A DNA stretch of 64,000 bases from Agarivorans sp. Alg241-V36 (lineage in GTDB: Bacteria > Pseudomonadota > Gammaproteobacteria > Enterobacterales > Celerinatantimonadaceae), in contig NZ_UNRE01000009.1 in the NCBI RefSeq assembly GCF_900537085.1, positions 5,001 through 69,000 of the forward strand. Reading direction: 5' to 3'. The position numbers and the translations under genes are program-made. This document shows positions 40,401 through 49,401 of this stretch, piece after piece (position 1 is the stretch's first letter; every line of letters begins with the position of its first letter). Under the pieces are notes generated by a model. It did no database searches and had not been told where the DNA came from. It saw only the letters and a program-made list of their open reading frames with translations.

Positions 40401-41804
40401 ATGGCCGTGCAAAAACATTTCAAACTGCTGGTTTGTTTTATTGTTCCCTTGTTAATACTGGCGCTTCCCACCAGTGCTATTCCACTACCAGAGTTAACCG
40501 TAGTTCAACACCGTATCATTGCTATCTTTGTATTAGCGGCGCTACTATGGATTTTTGAACCAGTACCAGTGTTTGCCACTTCACTGCTAATTATCACCCT
40601 CGAACTGGTGCTTATCTCTAACCAAGGGATTAACGCCATAGTGGCCGATACCGGGCCTGCGCCAATGGGCGACTTGCTTCCATACACCAGCATCTTTAAT
40701 GCTTTTTCATCACCAATCATCATCCTGTTTATGGGTGGTTTTGCCCTAGCCATTGGCGCATCTAAGTTTGAGCTAGACAACAACCTAGCCCGAGTACTGC
40801 TAAAACCCTTTGGTAAACGCATCCCAATGATTATGCTCGGCATTATGCTGATTACCGCGATTTTCAGTATGTTTATGAGCAACACCGCTACCACCGTAAT
40901 GATGCTGGCGATTGTAGGCCCTTTAATTGCCGCAGCGCCGCGCAATGATTTAGGCATGAAAGGCTTAATTTTGGCGATTCCAGTGGCAGCTAATACCGGT
41001 GGTATTGGTACCCCGATTGGTACCCCACCAAACGCAATCGCCCTGCAGTACATTCCCGAAGGACAAATTACCTTCGCTTCTTGGATGGCCTTTGGCATTC
41101 CCTTTGTAATTATTCAATTGGCGATTGGCTGGTTTTTATTATGTAAGCTCTACCCCTCAGAAACCGGTGTGTTAGAGCTTAATTTAAAAGGCCGCTTTCA
41201 AAAAAGCACCCGCGCTTACATTGTATATGCCACTTTCGCGCTCACCATTTTATTGTGGCTAAGCACCGCTTGGCATGGCATGAACAGTTACGTAGTGGCG
41301 ATTATTCCTTTAGCTGTGTTTACCCTCACTGGAGTCATTGGAAAAGACGATCTCAAGCTATTTAACTGGGACGTACTTTGGCTCGTGGCCGGTGGTATCG
41401 CCATGGGCATGGCGCTAGAGAAAAGCGGTTTAGCCGCCAAGATTGCTACCTCTATCGACTTTGCTAGCCTGCCAACCTTAGCTGTGATTGTGGTGCTATC
41501 CATTGTTTGTGTAGTGATGGCAAACTTTATGTCGAACACCGCTACCGCCAACTTAATTATGCCGATTGCCGCTGCGGTAGCCACCAGCTTAAACGGCTTA
41601 GATGGTGACGGCGGCATTACCACATTACTGATCATTGTGGCGCTGTCGGCTTCCTTAGGCATGATGCTACCCGTGAGCACCCCGCCCAACGCCTTGGCCT
41701 ACTCTACCGGCTTTATCGAAACCAAAGACTTGATTAAGGTAGGTGGCGTTATTGGCTGTACCGGTTTGGCTCTGCTTTACCTAGCGATGATGGTGTTCTT
41801 ATAG
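40401..41804 (+). CDS. SLC13/DASS-family Na+-coupled dicarboxylate-type transporter
   Basis: A 467-residue inner-membrane protein with about 11-12 helices and the internal duplication of the DASS family. Two Ser-Asn-Thr sodium/substrate motifs are visible (MSNTATTVMMLAI and MSNTATANLIMPI), each followed later by a loop with TPPNA (GTPIGTPPNAIAL and PVSTPPNALAYS). Likely substrates are succinate, fumarate or malate, though sulfate or citrate are possible in this family. Its position next to frdABCD favours C4-dicarboxylates. Confidence 0.85.
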   Translation: MAVQKHFKLLVCFIVPLLILALPTSAIPLPELTVVQHRIIAIFVLAALLWIFEPVPVFATSLLIITLELVLISNQGINAIVADTGPAPMGDLLPYTSIFNAFSSPIIILFMGGFALAIGASKFELDNNLARVLLKPFGKRIPMIMLGIMLITAIFSMFMSNTATTVMMLAIVGPLIAAAPRNDLGMKGLILAIPVAANTGGIGTPIGTPPNAIALQYIPEGQITFASWMAFGIPFVIIQLAIGWFLLCKLYPSETGVLELNLKGRFQKSTRAYIVYATFALTILLWLSTAWHGMNSYVVAIIPLAVFTLTGVIGKDDLKLFNWDVLWLVAGGIAMGMALEKSGLAAKIATSIDFASLPTLAVIVVLSIVCVVMANFMSNTATANLIMPIAAAVATSLNGLDGDGGITTLLIIVALSASLGMMLPVSTPPNALAYSTGFIETKDLIKVGGVIGCTGLALLYLAMMVFL

Positions 41805-41815
41805 GTAACTAAGTA

Positions 41816-41833
41816 CGGGAGCGAGAGCTCCCG
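41816..41833. terminator. Hairpin between the DASS transporter gene and epmA
   Basis: Perfect stem cgggagc / gctcccg with loop gaga between converging genes. There is no T run on either side, so it may not be an intrinsic terminator. Confidence 0.4.
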
Positions 41834-41842
41834 CTGACAACC

Positions 41843-42817
41843 TTAAGCGCGTTCTACGCTAAAACTTTGCACTGCTTGAATATTGGGCGCATCTAAGGCG
41901 AGCATCAACAAGCGGTCAATACCAAGGGCCACCCCAGCACAAGTCGGCAAGCCCGCGCCAAGTGCAGCCAGAAAACGTTGGTCTACTTGCGCAGCAGCCA
42001 AGCCCATATTTTCCCGAACCTGCTGGTCTTTAGCAAAACGCTGAGCCTGCTCTTCAGCATCAGTAAGTTCATGAAAACCGTTGGCTAACTCTACGCCTTT
42101 AAAATACAACTCAAAGCGCTCTGCCACTTGCGGATCATCTGGCGATATTTTGGCGAGCGCAGCCTGCGATGCAGGGAAGTGGTAAACAAAGCATGGTCGT
42201 TGCTGCGCTATTTTAGGCTCTACTCCTAAGCTAAATAACAACTGCAAAATGGTGTCGCGGTCGGGTTCGCGCGCCACTAAGTCTTCAACGCCCAAGGTTT
42301 TAGCCACTTCAATAAACTCGGCGTGGCTAGCGCTTAAGGGGTTTAGGCCTAATTGTTGCTCAAAGGCTTCCACATAGCTTATGCGCTCAGCTTTCTCCCA
42401 GGCCAAGACCTCATGCATCAATGCATCTATTTCATCCATTAACGTAAAATGGTCAAAGCCTATGCGATACCACTCCAGCATTGTGAACTCAGGATTATGA
42501 AAACGCCCCGCTTCTTCATTGCGAAAAGCTTTGGCCAGCTGGTAAATACAACCACTGCCTGCAGCCAGTAATCGCTTCATGTGAAACTCGGGCGAGGTTT
42601 GCAAATACAACGGCAAAGTTTGCGGAGCTGCCGGCCCCGACAAGGTGGTGCTAAAGCTATGTAAGTGCACATCGCTCACGCAGGCTTGGCTCAAACAGGG
42701 AGTATCAACTTCCATCACTTCACGCTTGGCAAAAAAACATCTGATTTTATTAATGATTTTCGCCCGCTGCTGAAGAGATTGAATACTTGCCGAGGGTTGC
42801 CAAAGTGTTTCAGACAT
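41843..42817 (-). CDS. epmA: EF-P--(R)-beta-lysine ligase EpmA
   Basis: Class II lysyl-tRNA synthetase-like enzyme that attaches (R)-beta-lysine to Lys34 of EF-P. It has 324 residues from the ATG at 42817 ([12 protein letters not shown]), matching the E. coli start; an upstream in-frame ATG is less likely. [20 protein letters not shown] is motif 2 and [12 protein letters not shown] is motif 3. The anticodon-binding domain of LysRS is missing, as expected. It diverges from frdA, as in E. coli. Confidence 0.96.
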   Translation of the reverse strand: MSETLWQPSASIQSLQQRAKIINKIRCFFAKREVMEVDTPCLSQACVSDVHLHSFSTTLSGPAAPQTLPLYLQTSPEFHMKRLLAAGSGCIYQLAKAFRNEEAGRFHNPEFTMLEWYRIGFDHFTLMDEIDALMHEVLAWEKAERISYVEAFEQQLGLNPLSASHAEFIEVAKTLGVEDLVAREPDRDTILQLLFSLGVEPKIAQQRPCFVYHFPASQAALAKISPDDPQVAERFELYFKGVELANGFHELTDAEEQAQRFAKDQQVRENMGLAAAQVDQRFLAALGAGLPTCAGVALGIDRLLMLALDAPNIQAVQSFSVERA

Positions 42818-42942
42818 GCAAATTTTTTCCTGCATTGAGTTAGAGAGTTTCGCGAGGTTTTATACCACTTTGCTAACAAAAGCGGGAGTTATATCTCAAA
42901 AGCCAAATTATCTCAGCCGCTTGCTCAAAGTAGCGTCAATAT

Positions 42943-42956
42943 TTGATTTTAGTCAA
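42943..42956. promoter_or_regulatory. FNR-type box upstream of frdA
   Basis: TTGAT-TTTA-GTCAA matches the FNR consensus TTGAT-N4-ATCAA at 9 of 10 positions. It is centred about 53 bp before the frdA ATG, consistent with class II activation and a start site near 42991. Anaerobic activation of frd is well established in E. coli; the site here is a sequence match only. Confidence 0.75.
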
Positions 42957-43002
42957 ACACCAAAAAGCTAATACCCGCACAATCATTGTAGGCTTATTTC
43001 GT

Positions 43003-44808
43003 ATGGAGAAAAGCGTGGAAGTAATCAAAACTGATGTTGCCATTGTTGGCGCTGGGGGCGCAGGTTTGCGTGCTGCGATTGAAGTTGCACAGCAGCACCC
43101 AGAGTTAGAAGTGGCACTAATTTCAAAAGTATATCCAATGCGCAGCCACACGGTTGCCGCCGAGGGTGGCGCTGCAGGCGTAGCCCAAGATCACGATAGC
43201 TTCGAAAACCACTTTAACGATACCGTATCGGGTGGCGATTGGTTGTGTGAGCAAGACGTTGTAGATTTTTTTGTTGAGCGTGCACCTAAAGAGCTTACTC
43301 AGCTGGAGCATTGGGGTTGCCCCTGGTCTCGTCGCCCTGATGGTAGCGTAAATGTACGCCGCTTTGGGGGCATGAAAATTGAGCGCACTTGGTTTGCCGC
43401 CGATAAAAGTGGCTTCCACATTCTTCATACTCTGTTTCAAACCTCAATCAAATACCCCAGCATTAAACGCTACGACGAGCATTTTGTACTCGACCTAGTG
43501 GTTGAAGATGGTGAAGTAAAGGGCTTAATCGCCCTCGATATCGCCGAAGGCGAAGCTAAATTAATTCAGGCTAAGTCAGTAATTATCGCTACTGGCGGTG
43601 CAGGCCGAGTCTATCGTTTTAATACTAACGGCGGCATTGTGACTGGTGACGGCATGGCGCTAGCTTACCGCCATGGTGTGCCTCTGCGTGATATGGAGTT
43701 TGTCCAATATCACCCAACCGGTTTACCTGGCTCAGGCATCTTGATGACCGAAGGCTGTCGTGGTGAAGGTGGCATTCTTACTAACAAAGACGGCTACCGT
43801 TACCTGCAAGACTACGGCCTTGGGCCAGAAACACCGGTAGGCAAACCCGAAAATAAATACATGGAGCTAGGCCCACGTGACCGCTTAAGCCAGTGTTTTT
43901 GGCAGGAGGCACAATTAGGCCGAACCATTGAAGGTCCCAACGGCGACTACGTAAACCTAGATCTTACCCACTTAGGCGAAGACTACTTACTAGAACGTTT
44001 GCCGTTTATTTGTGAATTAGCTAAAGCTTACATGGGTGTAGACCCAGTGAAAGAACCAATTCCAGTGCGCCCAACCGTTCACTACACCATGGGCGGTATT
44101 GAAACCGACGGACGTTGTGCCACCTCAATGAAGGGCTTGTATGCTGTTGGCGAATGTTCATCAGTAGGTTTACACGGTGCCAACCGCTTAGGCTCTAACT
44201 CGTTAACCGAAATTACCGTGTTTGGCCAGGTGGCTGGCGAATCTGCCGCACGCAATGCCATTGTTAGCGAACATGGCGATAGCGCTAGCTTATTAGCTCA
44301 GGCCGAACAAACCCTAGCGAGTTACCAAGCGCTAAAAACCAACCAAGGCGATGAGAAAACCTCAGACATTCGCAACGAGTTAGGTCGCACCATGGAAGCA
44401 GGTGTGGGTATTTACCGCACCGAAGAAACCATGCAGCAAACCATCGACAAAATTGCCGAGTTAAAGCAGCGTTATAAAAACATCAAGTTGGTGGATGACA
44501 GCGAAGTATTCAATACCGAATGGTTATACGCGGTAGAGCTGGGCTACCTGCTCGACGTAGCCGAAGCCATGGCAGTTTCGGCCATCAACCGTAAAGAGAG
44601 CCGTGGTTCTCACCAACGTATTGACGGCTTCGAAAAGCGTGATGATGTGAACTACCTTAAGCATACCCTAGCTAACTACCGCCCAGATAGCGCGCCAGAA
44701 ATTAGCTATAGCGATGTGAAGATTACTAAGTCTCAACCCGCCGAACGCGTCTACGGCGCAGCAGCCGACGCCCAAGAAGCAGCCAAGAAACAAGCGGAGG
44801 CAAACTAA
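43003..44808 (+). CDS. frdA: Fumarate reductase flavoprotein subunit
   Basis: Catalytic subunit that reduces fumarate to succinate with covalent FAD in anaerobic respiration. It has 601 residues from the ATG at 43003 (E. coli 602). The FAD-binding [12 protein letters not shown] is followed by [11 protein letters not shown], where the His carries FAD. The active-site regions are [15 protein letters not shown] and [35 protein letters not shown] is near residue 385. An upstream in-frame ATG at 42943 falls on the FNR box and is rejected. Confidence 0.97.
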   Translation: MEKSVEVIKTDVAIVGAGGAGLRAAIEVAQQHPELEVALISKVYPMRSHTVAAEGGAAGVAQDHDSFENHFNDTVSGGDWLCEQDVVDFFVERAPKELTQLEHWGCPWSRRPDGSVNVRRFGGMKIERTWFAADKSGFHILHTLFQTSIKYPSIKRYDEHFVLDLVVEDGEVKGLIALDIAEGEAKLIQAKSVIIATGGAGRVYRFNTNGGIVTGDGMALAYRHGVPLRDMEFVQYHPTGLPGSGILMTEGCRGEGGILTNKDGYRYLQDYGLGPETPVGKPENKYMELGPRDRLSQCFWQEAQLGRTIEGPNGDYVNLDLTHLGEDYLLERLPFICELAKAYMGVDPVKEPIPVRPTVHYTMGGIETDGRCATSMKGLYAVGECSSVGLHGANRLGSNSLTEITVFGQVAGESAARNAIVSEHGDSASLLAQAEQTLASYQALKTNQGDEKTSDIRNELGRTMEAGVGIYRTEETMQQTIDKIAELKQRYKNIKLVDDSEVFNTEWLYAVELGYLLDVAEAMAVSAINRKESRGSHQRIDGFEKRDDVNYLKHTLANYRPDSAPEISYSDVKITKSQPAERVYGAAADAQEAAKKQAEAN

Positions 44809-44809
44809 C

Positions 44810-45544
44810 ATGGCAGATTCAATTAAAATCGATATTCTGCGCTACCGCCCAGAGAGCGATAAAGAGCCAGTATGGCAAAGTTATGATGTGCCCTTCACCA
44901 ATGAGATGTCGCTGCTAGAAGCCTTGGCTTACATTAAAGACGAACTCGACCCCACTCTTAGCTATCGCTGGTCCTGTCGCATGGCCATTTGTGGTAGCTG
45001 CGGCATGATGGTAAACGGCGTTCCAAAGCTAGGTTGTAAAACTTTCCTCCGTGATTATAAAAACGGAATGAAAGTAGAAGCCTTGGCGAACTTCCCCATC
45101 GAGCGCGATTTAGTGGTAGATATGAGCGACTTTATTGAGAAGTTAGAAGCCATTAAACCCTACATCATCAATGACAAGCCGCGTGCTTTAGAAGATGGCT
45201 GCCACACTCAGTCACCCAAGCAAATGGCCCAATACAAACAATTTTCTATGTGTATTAATTGCGGCCTTTGTTATGCAGCTTGTCCGCAATATGGCTTAGA
45301 TAAATCCTTTACAGGCCCTGCCGCATTGGCGCTACTTCACCGCTATAACCAAGATAGCCGCGATGCGGGCAAAGCAGAGCGCATGAAGATAGTAAACGCT
45401 GAAGAAGGCGCTTGGGGCTGTACCTTTGTGGGTTACTGCTCGAAGGTATGTCCTAAAGACGTAGATCCAGCGGCAGCGATTCAACTTGGTAAAGTAGATA
45501 GCGCCAAAGACTATGTAATCGCCATGTTCAAGCCAGGAGAGTAA
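44810..45544 (+). CDS. frdB: Fumarate reductase iron-sulfur subunit
   Basis: Carries electrons from menaquinol to FrdA. It has 244 residues (E. coli 244). The [2Fe-2S] ligands lie in [16 protein letters not shown], and the [4Fe-4S] and [3Fe-4S] ligands in [13 protein letters not shown] and [13 protein letters not shown] strong GGAGG-type site precedes the start, 1 bp after frdA. Confidence 0.98.
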   Translation: MADSIKIDILRYRPESDKEPVWQSYDVPFTNEMSLLEALAYIKDELDPTLSYRWSCRMAICGSCGMMVNGVPKLGCKTFLRDYKNGMKVEALANFPIERDLVVDMSDFIEKLEAIKPYIINDKPRALEDGCHTQSPKQMAQYKQFSMCINCGLCYAACPQYGLDKSFTGPAALALLHRYNQDSRDAGKAERMKIVNAEEGAWGCTFVGYCSKVCPKDVDPAAAIQLGKVDSAKDYVIAMFKPGE

Positions 45545-45546
45545 GC

Positions 45547-45936
45547 ATGAGCAAACGTAAACCTTATGAAAGAAAAATGGGTGCAACGTGGTGGCTTAAA
45601 AACACGTTTCATACCAAGTACATCATTCGTGAAGGCTCTAGCCTAGTGATTGCCATCTACAGCTTTGTATTGCTGTTTGGCTTATTCCGCTTAAGCCAAG
45701 GCGCAGAGGCTTTTAATGGCTGGGTGGAAGCTATGAGCCAACCCGGCTGGATTGTATTTCACCTGCTCAGCCTTGCGTGGACGCTATACCACAGCATTAC
45801 CTGGTTTAGCCTTGCTCCAAAAGCGGCCAACATTTGGCTTGGTCAAAAACGGGTACCCGACAACTGGATTGTTAGCGGTATGTATGGCGCACTAGCAGTG
45901 ATTAGTTTAGCTGGCTTAATCTTGGTTTTGATTTAG
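45547..45936 (+). CDS. frdC: Fumarate reductase membrane anchor FrdC
   Basis: Quinol-binding inner-membrane subunit of 129 residues with three helices (about 31-50, 62-85 and 106-128). Starts RKPYERKMGATWWLKN after the first residues, as in enterobacterial FrdC, with the quinol-site Glu in IIREGSS. Two bases after frdB. Confidence 0.95.
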   Translation: MSKRKPYERKMGATWWLKNTFHTKYIIREGSSLVIAIYSFVLLFGLFRLSQGAEAFNGWVEAMSQPGWIVFHLLSLAWTLYHSITWFSLAPKAANIWLGQKRVPDNWIVSGMYGALAVISLAGLILVLI

Positions 45937-45945
45937 GAGACACTG

Positions 45946-46299
45946 ATGAAACGTTCTAATGAACCGGTATTTTGGGGAATGTTTGGCGCGGGCGGCATGG
46001 TTGCAGCCTTGTTCACTCCAATTGCTATTTTAATCACCGGCTTACTGGTGCCTATGGGCATTATCTCCGGCGAGCAATTCTCTTATGAGCGGCTGTTGGC
46101 CTTTTCTCAACACTGGATAGGTGCCGCGGTCATTTGGATAGTCATTAGCTTACCGCTTTGGCTGTGTATGCATCGCCTTTACCACACCCTGCACGACTTT
46201 GGCATTCATGCCGGCAACCTAGTTAAAGCGCTGTTCTACGGCGTAGCATTTGCAGGCTCTATTGCTTGCGCTACTTTGCTATTGCTGGGCCTTGTATAA
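45946..46299 (+). CDS. frdD: Fumarate reductase membrane anchor FrdD
   Basis: Second heme-free membrane anchor, 117 residues with three helices. NEPVFWGMFGAGGMVAAL and the HRLYHTLHDFGIH loop match the family. It completes the frdABCD operon and is followed by a perfect 24-bp palindrome. Confidence 0.95.
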   Translation: MKRSNEPVFWGMFGAGGMVAALFTPIAILITGLLVPMGIISGEQFSYERLLAFSQHWIGAAVIWIVISLPLWLCMHRLYHTLHDFGIHAGNLVKALFYGVAFAGSIACATLLLLGLV

Positions 46300-46312
46300 G
46301 CAACTTAATAAA

Positions 46313-46336
46313 CGTGGGCTAAGCGCTTAGCCCACG
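46313..46336. terminator. Perfect 24-bp palindrome between convergent genes
   Basis: cgtgggctaagc followed by its exact reverse complement. It sits 14 bp after the frdD stop and contains the last codons of the minus-strand gene. In RNA it would form a strong hairpin. It lacks a T run, so it may work as a transcript-end stabiliser or a Rho-assisted terminator. Confidence 0.5.
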
Positions 46337-46747
46337 ATAAGCTTCGAAAAAGCATATTCCAGCAACCAGCAAAAATGCCACCCAAGATAAGTGCTTAGCT
46401 TTACTGAAAAATACAGAAAGTAAGGCGCTAAACATAAACACACAGCCAATAGTCACCAAGGTAAAAGTATTGGCAGCAGAAGCTTGTAACAGTAGAGCTG
46501 CAAATCCTAATGCGCATAGCGACAAGATATGCCAGCAGAACCGAAGTGTGCCTTTGGTAAATTGATCATCACCAAATAGATGCGGAATATTATCGCGTTT
46601 AAATAAACGCCTGAGAATATACTTTTCACCTAAATAAGAATGCACGAAAGCAATAAAAACCAAAATCAGTGAAGCGGATAAAAGTAGCATGCGCCATCCC
46701 AGAAACTCTTCCCATTGGAGCCTAGCACTTATAATCATTATCTCCAC
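46319..46747 (-). CDS. Hypothetical four-helix membrane protein
   Basis: 142 residues that I do not recognise. Four hydrophobic segments are visible at about 16-36, 66-88, 90-110 and 117-136, with a charged loop (KYILRRLFKRDNIPH) between the first two that should face the cytoplasm. No signal peptide or catalytic motif is seen. A second ATG lies at codon 4. It is isolated between frdD and a small gene, and its last codons lie in the 46313-46336 palindrome. Confidence 0.6.
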   Translation of the reverse strand: MEIMIISARLQWEEFLGWRMLLLSASLILVFIAFVHSYLGEKYILRRLFKRDNIPHLFGDDQFTKGTLRFCWHILSLCALGFAALLLQASAANTFTLVTIGCVFMFSALLSVFFSKAKHLSWVAFLLVAGICFFEAYRGLSA

Positions 46748-46942
46748 TCAAACAAACTCTCGCGCCTGCACAAGCTTAGACAAAGAGAAGTAGTTTTTAG
46801 GCGAGCGAGCAAACAGCAAGAATGAAAGAAGTAGTGATTCTAGATATCGACTGAACTTAGTTACAGCCTGATACGCTTATCGTGCGATAGCCGCTAAAGG
46901 GAGTACTTTAATCAACTAGGTAGGAAACAAGCAGGCTAAAGA

Positions 46943-47161
46943 TCAGCCTACTTTTAAATCTCGCTGGCAGTTACGTTTAAGTAAACGAATTTCAGATTCT
47001 AACTGCATTTCTCGTTGTTTAAGCATATCCAATTCTGCTTCTTTACAAGCCAATTGCTCAAATACGCCCGTTGGGTAATCACCGCCACCTTTAGCAAAAC
47101 TCAGCTTGTGGGAGTAACGCTTACTTACGTGCCCTACTGGTGCTTCTATCACCGCATCCAT
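46943..47161 (-). CDS. Small coiled-coil protein, possibly FNR-regulated
   Basis: 72 residues that I do not recognise. The N-terminal half is polar with a glycine-rich turn (FAKGGGDYPTG). The C-terminal half is a heptad-like coiled coil (ELDMLKQREMQLESEIRLLK) ending in basic residues. There is no membrane segment. A near-consensus FNR box lies 77 bp upstream, and an imperfect hairpin overlaps the stop. Both make a real gene more likely, but coding status is not proven. Confidence 0.55.
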   Translation of the reverse strand: MDAVIEAPVGHVSKRYSHKLSFAKGGGDYPTGVFEQLACKEAELDMLKQREMQLESEIRLLKRNCQRDLKVG

Positions 47162-47237
47162 ACTGATAACCTTTTTATCATTAAGTGAGTCATTGCTTAA
47201 GCATTGCAGACAAATGGCATTTACGCAAAGTAAAAAA

Positions 47238-47251
47238 TTGACTTAAATCAA
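47238..47251. promoter_or_regulatory. FNR-type box upstream of the 72-codon gene
   Basis: TTGAC-TTAA-ATCAA matches TTGAT-N4-ATCAA at 9 of 10 positions. On the right lies only the efp terminator and 3' end, so the only gene it could control is the leftward small gene starting at 47161. Confidence 0.55.
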
Positions 47252-47342
47252 AGCGATTAGCGGGGAAATTTTATTCAACTGGCAAATATATTTTTCGTCT
47301 AAAAAGTCAGTTGATCAAGCTAGATCTTAAACAAATAACCAA

Positions 47343-47368
47343 ATAAAAAAGGGAGCCTAAGCTCCCTT
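47343..47368 (-). terminator. efp terminator
   Basis: The stem aagggagc / gctccctt with loop ctaa is followed on the minus strand by TTTTTTAT. It lies 20 bp after the efp stop. Confidence 0.85.
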
Positions 47369-47387
47369 AAATTTAGTGAAGTAGCGT

Positions 47388-47954
47388 TTACTTTACGCGA
47401 CCTACATATTCAGCGCTGCGAGTATCAACTTTTACCACTTCGCCAATTTGGATAAACAAAGGCACACGGACTACTGCACCTGTAGTTAAAGTAGCCGGTT
47501 TACCACCAGTGCCGGCAGTATCACCTTTAAGGCCTGGGTCAGTTTCGGTTACTTCTAACTCTACAAAATTAGGGGGCGTCACTAAGATTGGGTTTTCATT
47601 CCAAGTGGTAATAACACATATGTCTTGTTCAACTAACCATTTAGCCGTGTCGCCGACAGCTTTTTCATCTGCAGCAATTTGCTCAAAAGTATCGTTGTTC
47701 ATGAAATGGTAGAATTCGCCATCGTTATACAAGTAGGCTAGTTCGTAATCCATCACGTCAGCCGCCTCTACAGACTCGCCCGACTTAAAGGTTTTTTCTA
47801 AAGTTTTACCGGTTAATAAACGGCGTAACTTAACACGGCTAAACGCTTGGCCTTTACCTGGTTTTACAAATTCATTCTCTAGAATTGCATAAGGCTCGCC
47901 GTCGAGCATAATTTTTAGCCCGCCTTTGAATTCACTGGTACTATATGACGCCAT
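47388..47954 (-). CDS. efp: Elongation factor P
   Basis: Relieves ribosome stalling at polyproline stretches. It has 188 residues with KOW-like, OB and C-terminal domains. Lys34 in the loop [10 protein letters not shown] is the site beta-lysylated by EpmA and EpmB, and both enzymes are encoded nearby. A good AGAGGA site precedes the start. It diverges from epmB with 34 bp between the two start codons. Confidence 0.98.
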   Translation of the reverse strand: MASYSTSEFKGGLKIMLDGEPYAILENEFVKPGKGQAFSRVKLRRLLTGKTLEKTFKSGESVEAADVMDYELAYLYNDGEFYHFMNNDTFEQIAADEKAVGDTAKWLVEQDICVITTWNENPILVTPPNFVELEVTETDPGLKGDTAGTGGKPATLTTGAVVRVPLFIQIGEVVKVDTRSAEYVGRVK

Positions 47955-47988
47955 TTGGTCCTCTACTTACAAGGTAATATCAATTTCA

Positions 47989-49011
47989 ATGTTGCGAATA
48001 ATACCGCGAAACGACGCTGCTGTGCAGGGTAATTGGCAAAAAGAGCTGGCAAACGCCATCACAGATCCCAAAGATCTGCTGCAATTTTTGCAATTGGACC
48101 CAGAAAACTATCAATCAGACATCGCAGCCCGCAAATTATTCCCAATGCGCGTACCTTTAAGCTTCGCCAAACGTATGCAAAGTGGCAACCCTAAAGACCC
48201 ATTGTTACTGCAGGTTTTGCCCCAGCAAGCAGAATTTATTGACGTTGCAGGCTTTAGCCAAGATCCCCTTGAAGAGCACCAAGCCGCTGTGCCGGGCTTG
48301 CTACATAAGTACCAAAGCCGAGTGCTGTTTATAGTGCGAGGCGGCTGCGCAGTAAACTGCAGATATTGCTTTCGTCGCCACTTTCCCTATCAAGATAACA
48401 GTCCGAATAAACAAGGCTGGCAACAGGCTTTAGATTACATTGCGAAAGATGACGCGATTAATGAAGTGATATTTAGTGGCGGCGATCCACTGATGGCAAA
48501 CGACCAACAGCTTGCTTGGCTGGTAGAACAGCTAGAACAAATCGACCACTTAAAGCGGCTGCGCATTCACACCCGTTTACCGGTAGTGATTCCTAGCCGC
48601 ATAACTGAAGAGCTGGTTGAGCTGCTGGCTCAATCTCGCCTGCAAACCATTGTGGTAAGCCATATCAACCACCCCAACGAGATAAACCAAGAGCTAAGCT
48701 GCGCCTTTGCCAAATTACACCAAGCGGGTATTACCCTGCTTAACCAAGGTGTGCTACTAAAAGATATAAACGATGATGCCAGCACTTTGGCACAGTTGAG
48801 TGAAGCCTTATTCTCGACCAATATTTTGCCCTACTACCTGTTCTTGCTCGACAAAGTAGCAGGCGCAGCCCATTACGATATTGACGAGCAAAGCGCAGTG
48901 TCGATAATGCGAGACTTATATCAACGCTTACCTGGCTTTTTAGTTCCACGCTTAGCCCGCGAGCAAGCAGGCAAACGCAGTAAAACACCAATAGATATTG
49001 GCTTGAGCTAA
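47989..49011 (+). CDS. epmB: EF-P beta-lysylation protein EpmB (lysine 2,3-aminomutase)
   Basis: Radical SAM, PLP-dependent enzyme that converts L-lysine to (R)-beta-lysine for EF-P. It has 340 residues from the ATG at 47989 (MLRIIPRNDA). The radical-SAM Cys triad is at residues 120, 124 and 127 (GGCAVNCRYCFRRHFPY). Longer upstream frames run into efp and are unlikely. It lacks the long C-terminal zinc/tetramerisation extension of clostridial aminomutases. Confidence 0.96.
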   Translation: MLRIIPRNDAAVQGNWQKELANAITDPKDLLQFLQLDPENYQSDIAARKLFPMRVPLSFAKRMQSGNPKDPLLLQVLPQQAEFIDVAGFSQDPLEEHQAAVPGLLHKYQSRVLFIVRGGCAVNCRYCFRRHFPYQDNSPNKQGWQQALDYIAKDDAINEVIFSGGDPLMANDQQLAWLVEQLEQIDHLKRLRIHTRLPVVIPSRITEELVELLAQSRLQTIVVSHINHPNEINQELSCAFAKLHQAGITLLNQGVLLKDINDDASTLAQLSEALFSTNILPYYLFLLDKVAGAAHYDIDEQSAVSIMRDLYQRLPGFLVPRLAREQAGKRSKTPIDIGLS

Positions 49012-49086
49012 ACTAAAGCAACAGAACAAGGCTTAACGCAGATTTTGAGTTAAGCGCGTATTCACCCAAATACAGTGACCACATCC

Positions 49087-49401
49087 ATGGATAAAACCAA
49101 GCTCATTGAGCAAATACAAGAAAACCTCAAAGATATCTACCATAAGGCTATTGATGCCGACACGGTGATACAGCAACAACAAGAGCAAGGCAAAGCCAAG
49201 TATACCGAGTTGTTTAAAGACAGTTTATTTAAGGCCAAAGACCGTCAGTTTTTGCCTTACGTGGAAGAGTTAGCCAGTGATTTGGTGCTACTGCAGGAAA
49301 GCCAAGACGACGAGCACTTTGTTACTCAACTAAAGGTTATGGTTGCCAAACTTGAGCAAATCCACAGCCTACTGGCCGACTTTAAACAGCTTACTCGCTA
49401 G
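49087..49401 (+). CDS. Hypothetical small helical protein
   Basis: About 104 residues, charged and almost wholly helical (EQIQENLKDIYHKAIDAD..., DSLFKAKDRQFLPYVEEL). There is no signal peptide or membrane segment. I chose the ATG at 49087 over the GTG at 49075; neither has a clear Shine-Dalgarno. It follows epmB by 75 bp and overlaps the 3' end of the convergent GGDEF/EAL gene by 11 bp. Not recognised. Confidence 0.65.
   Translation: MDKTKLIEQIQENLKDIYHKAIDADTVIQQQQEQGKAKYTELFKDSLFKAKDRQFLPYVEELASDLVLLQESQDDEHFVTQLKVMVAKLEQIHSLLADFKQLTR

Noticed and set aside
40505-41098. 197-codon minus-strand frame inside the DASS transporter gene
   Set aside because: Antisense of hydrophobic transporter codons gives a spurious Ile/Ala-rich frame; no family resemblance.
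42943-43002. Upstream ATG for frdA
   Set aside because: It falls on the FNR-type box and adds residues that are absent from FrdA proteins; the ATG at 43003 gives the expected length.
47926-47988. Upstream extension of epmB into efp
   Set aside because: The ATG at 47989 aligns with the known N-terminus; the extension would lie antisense to the efp start and has no family support.
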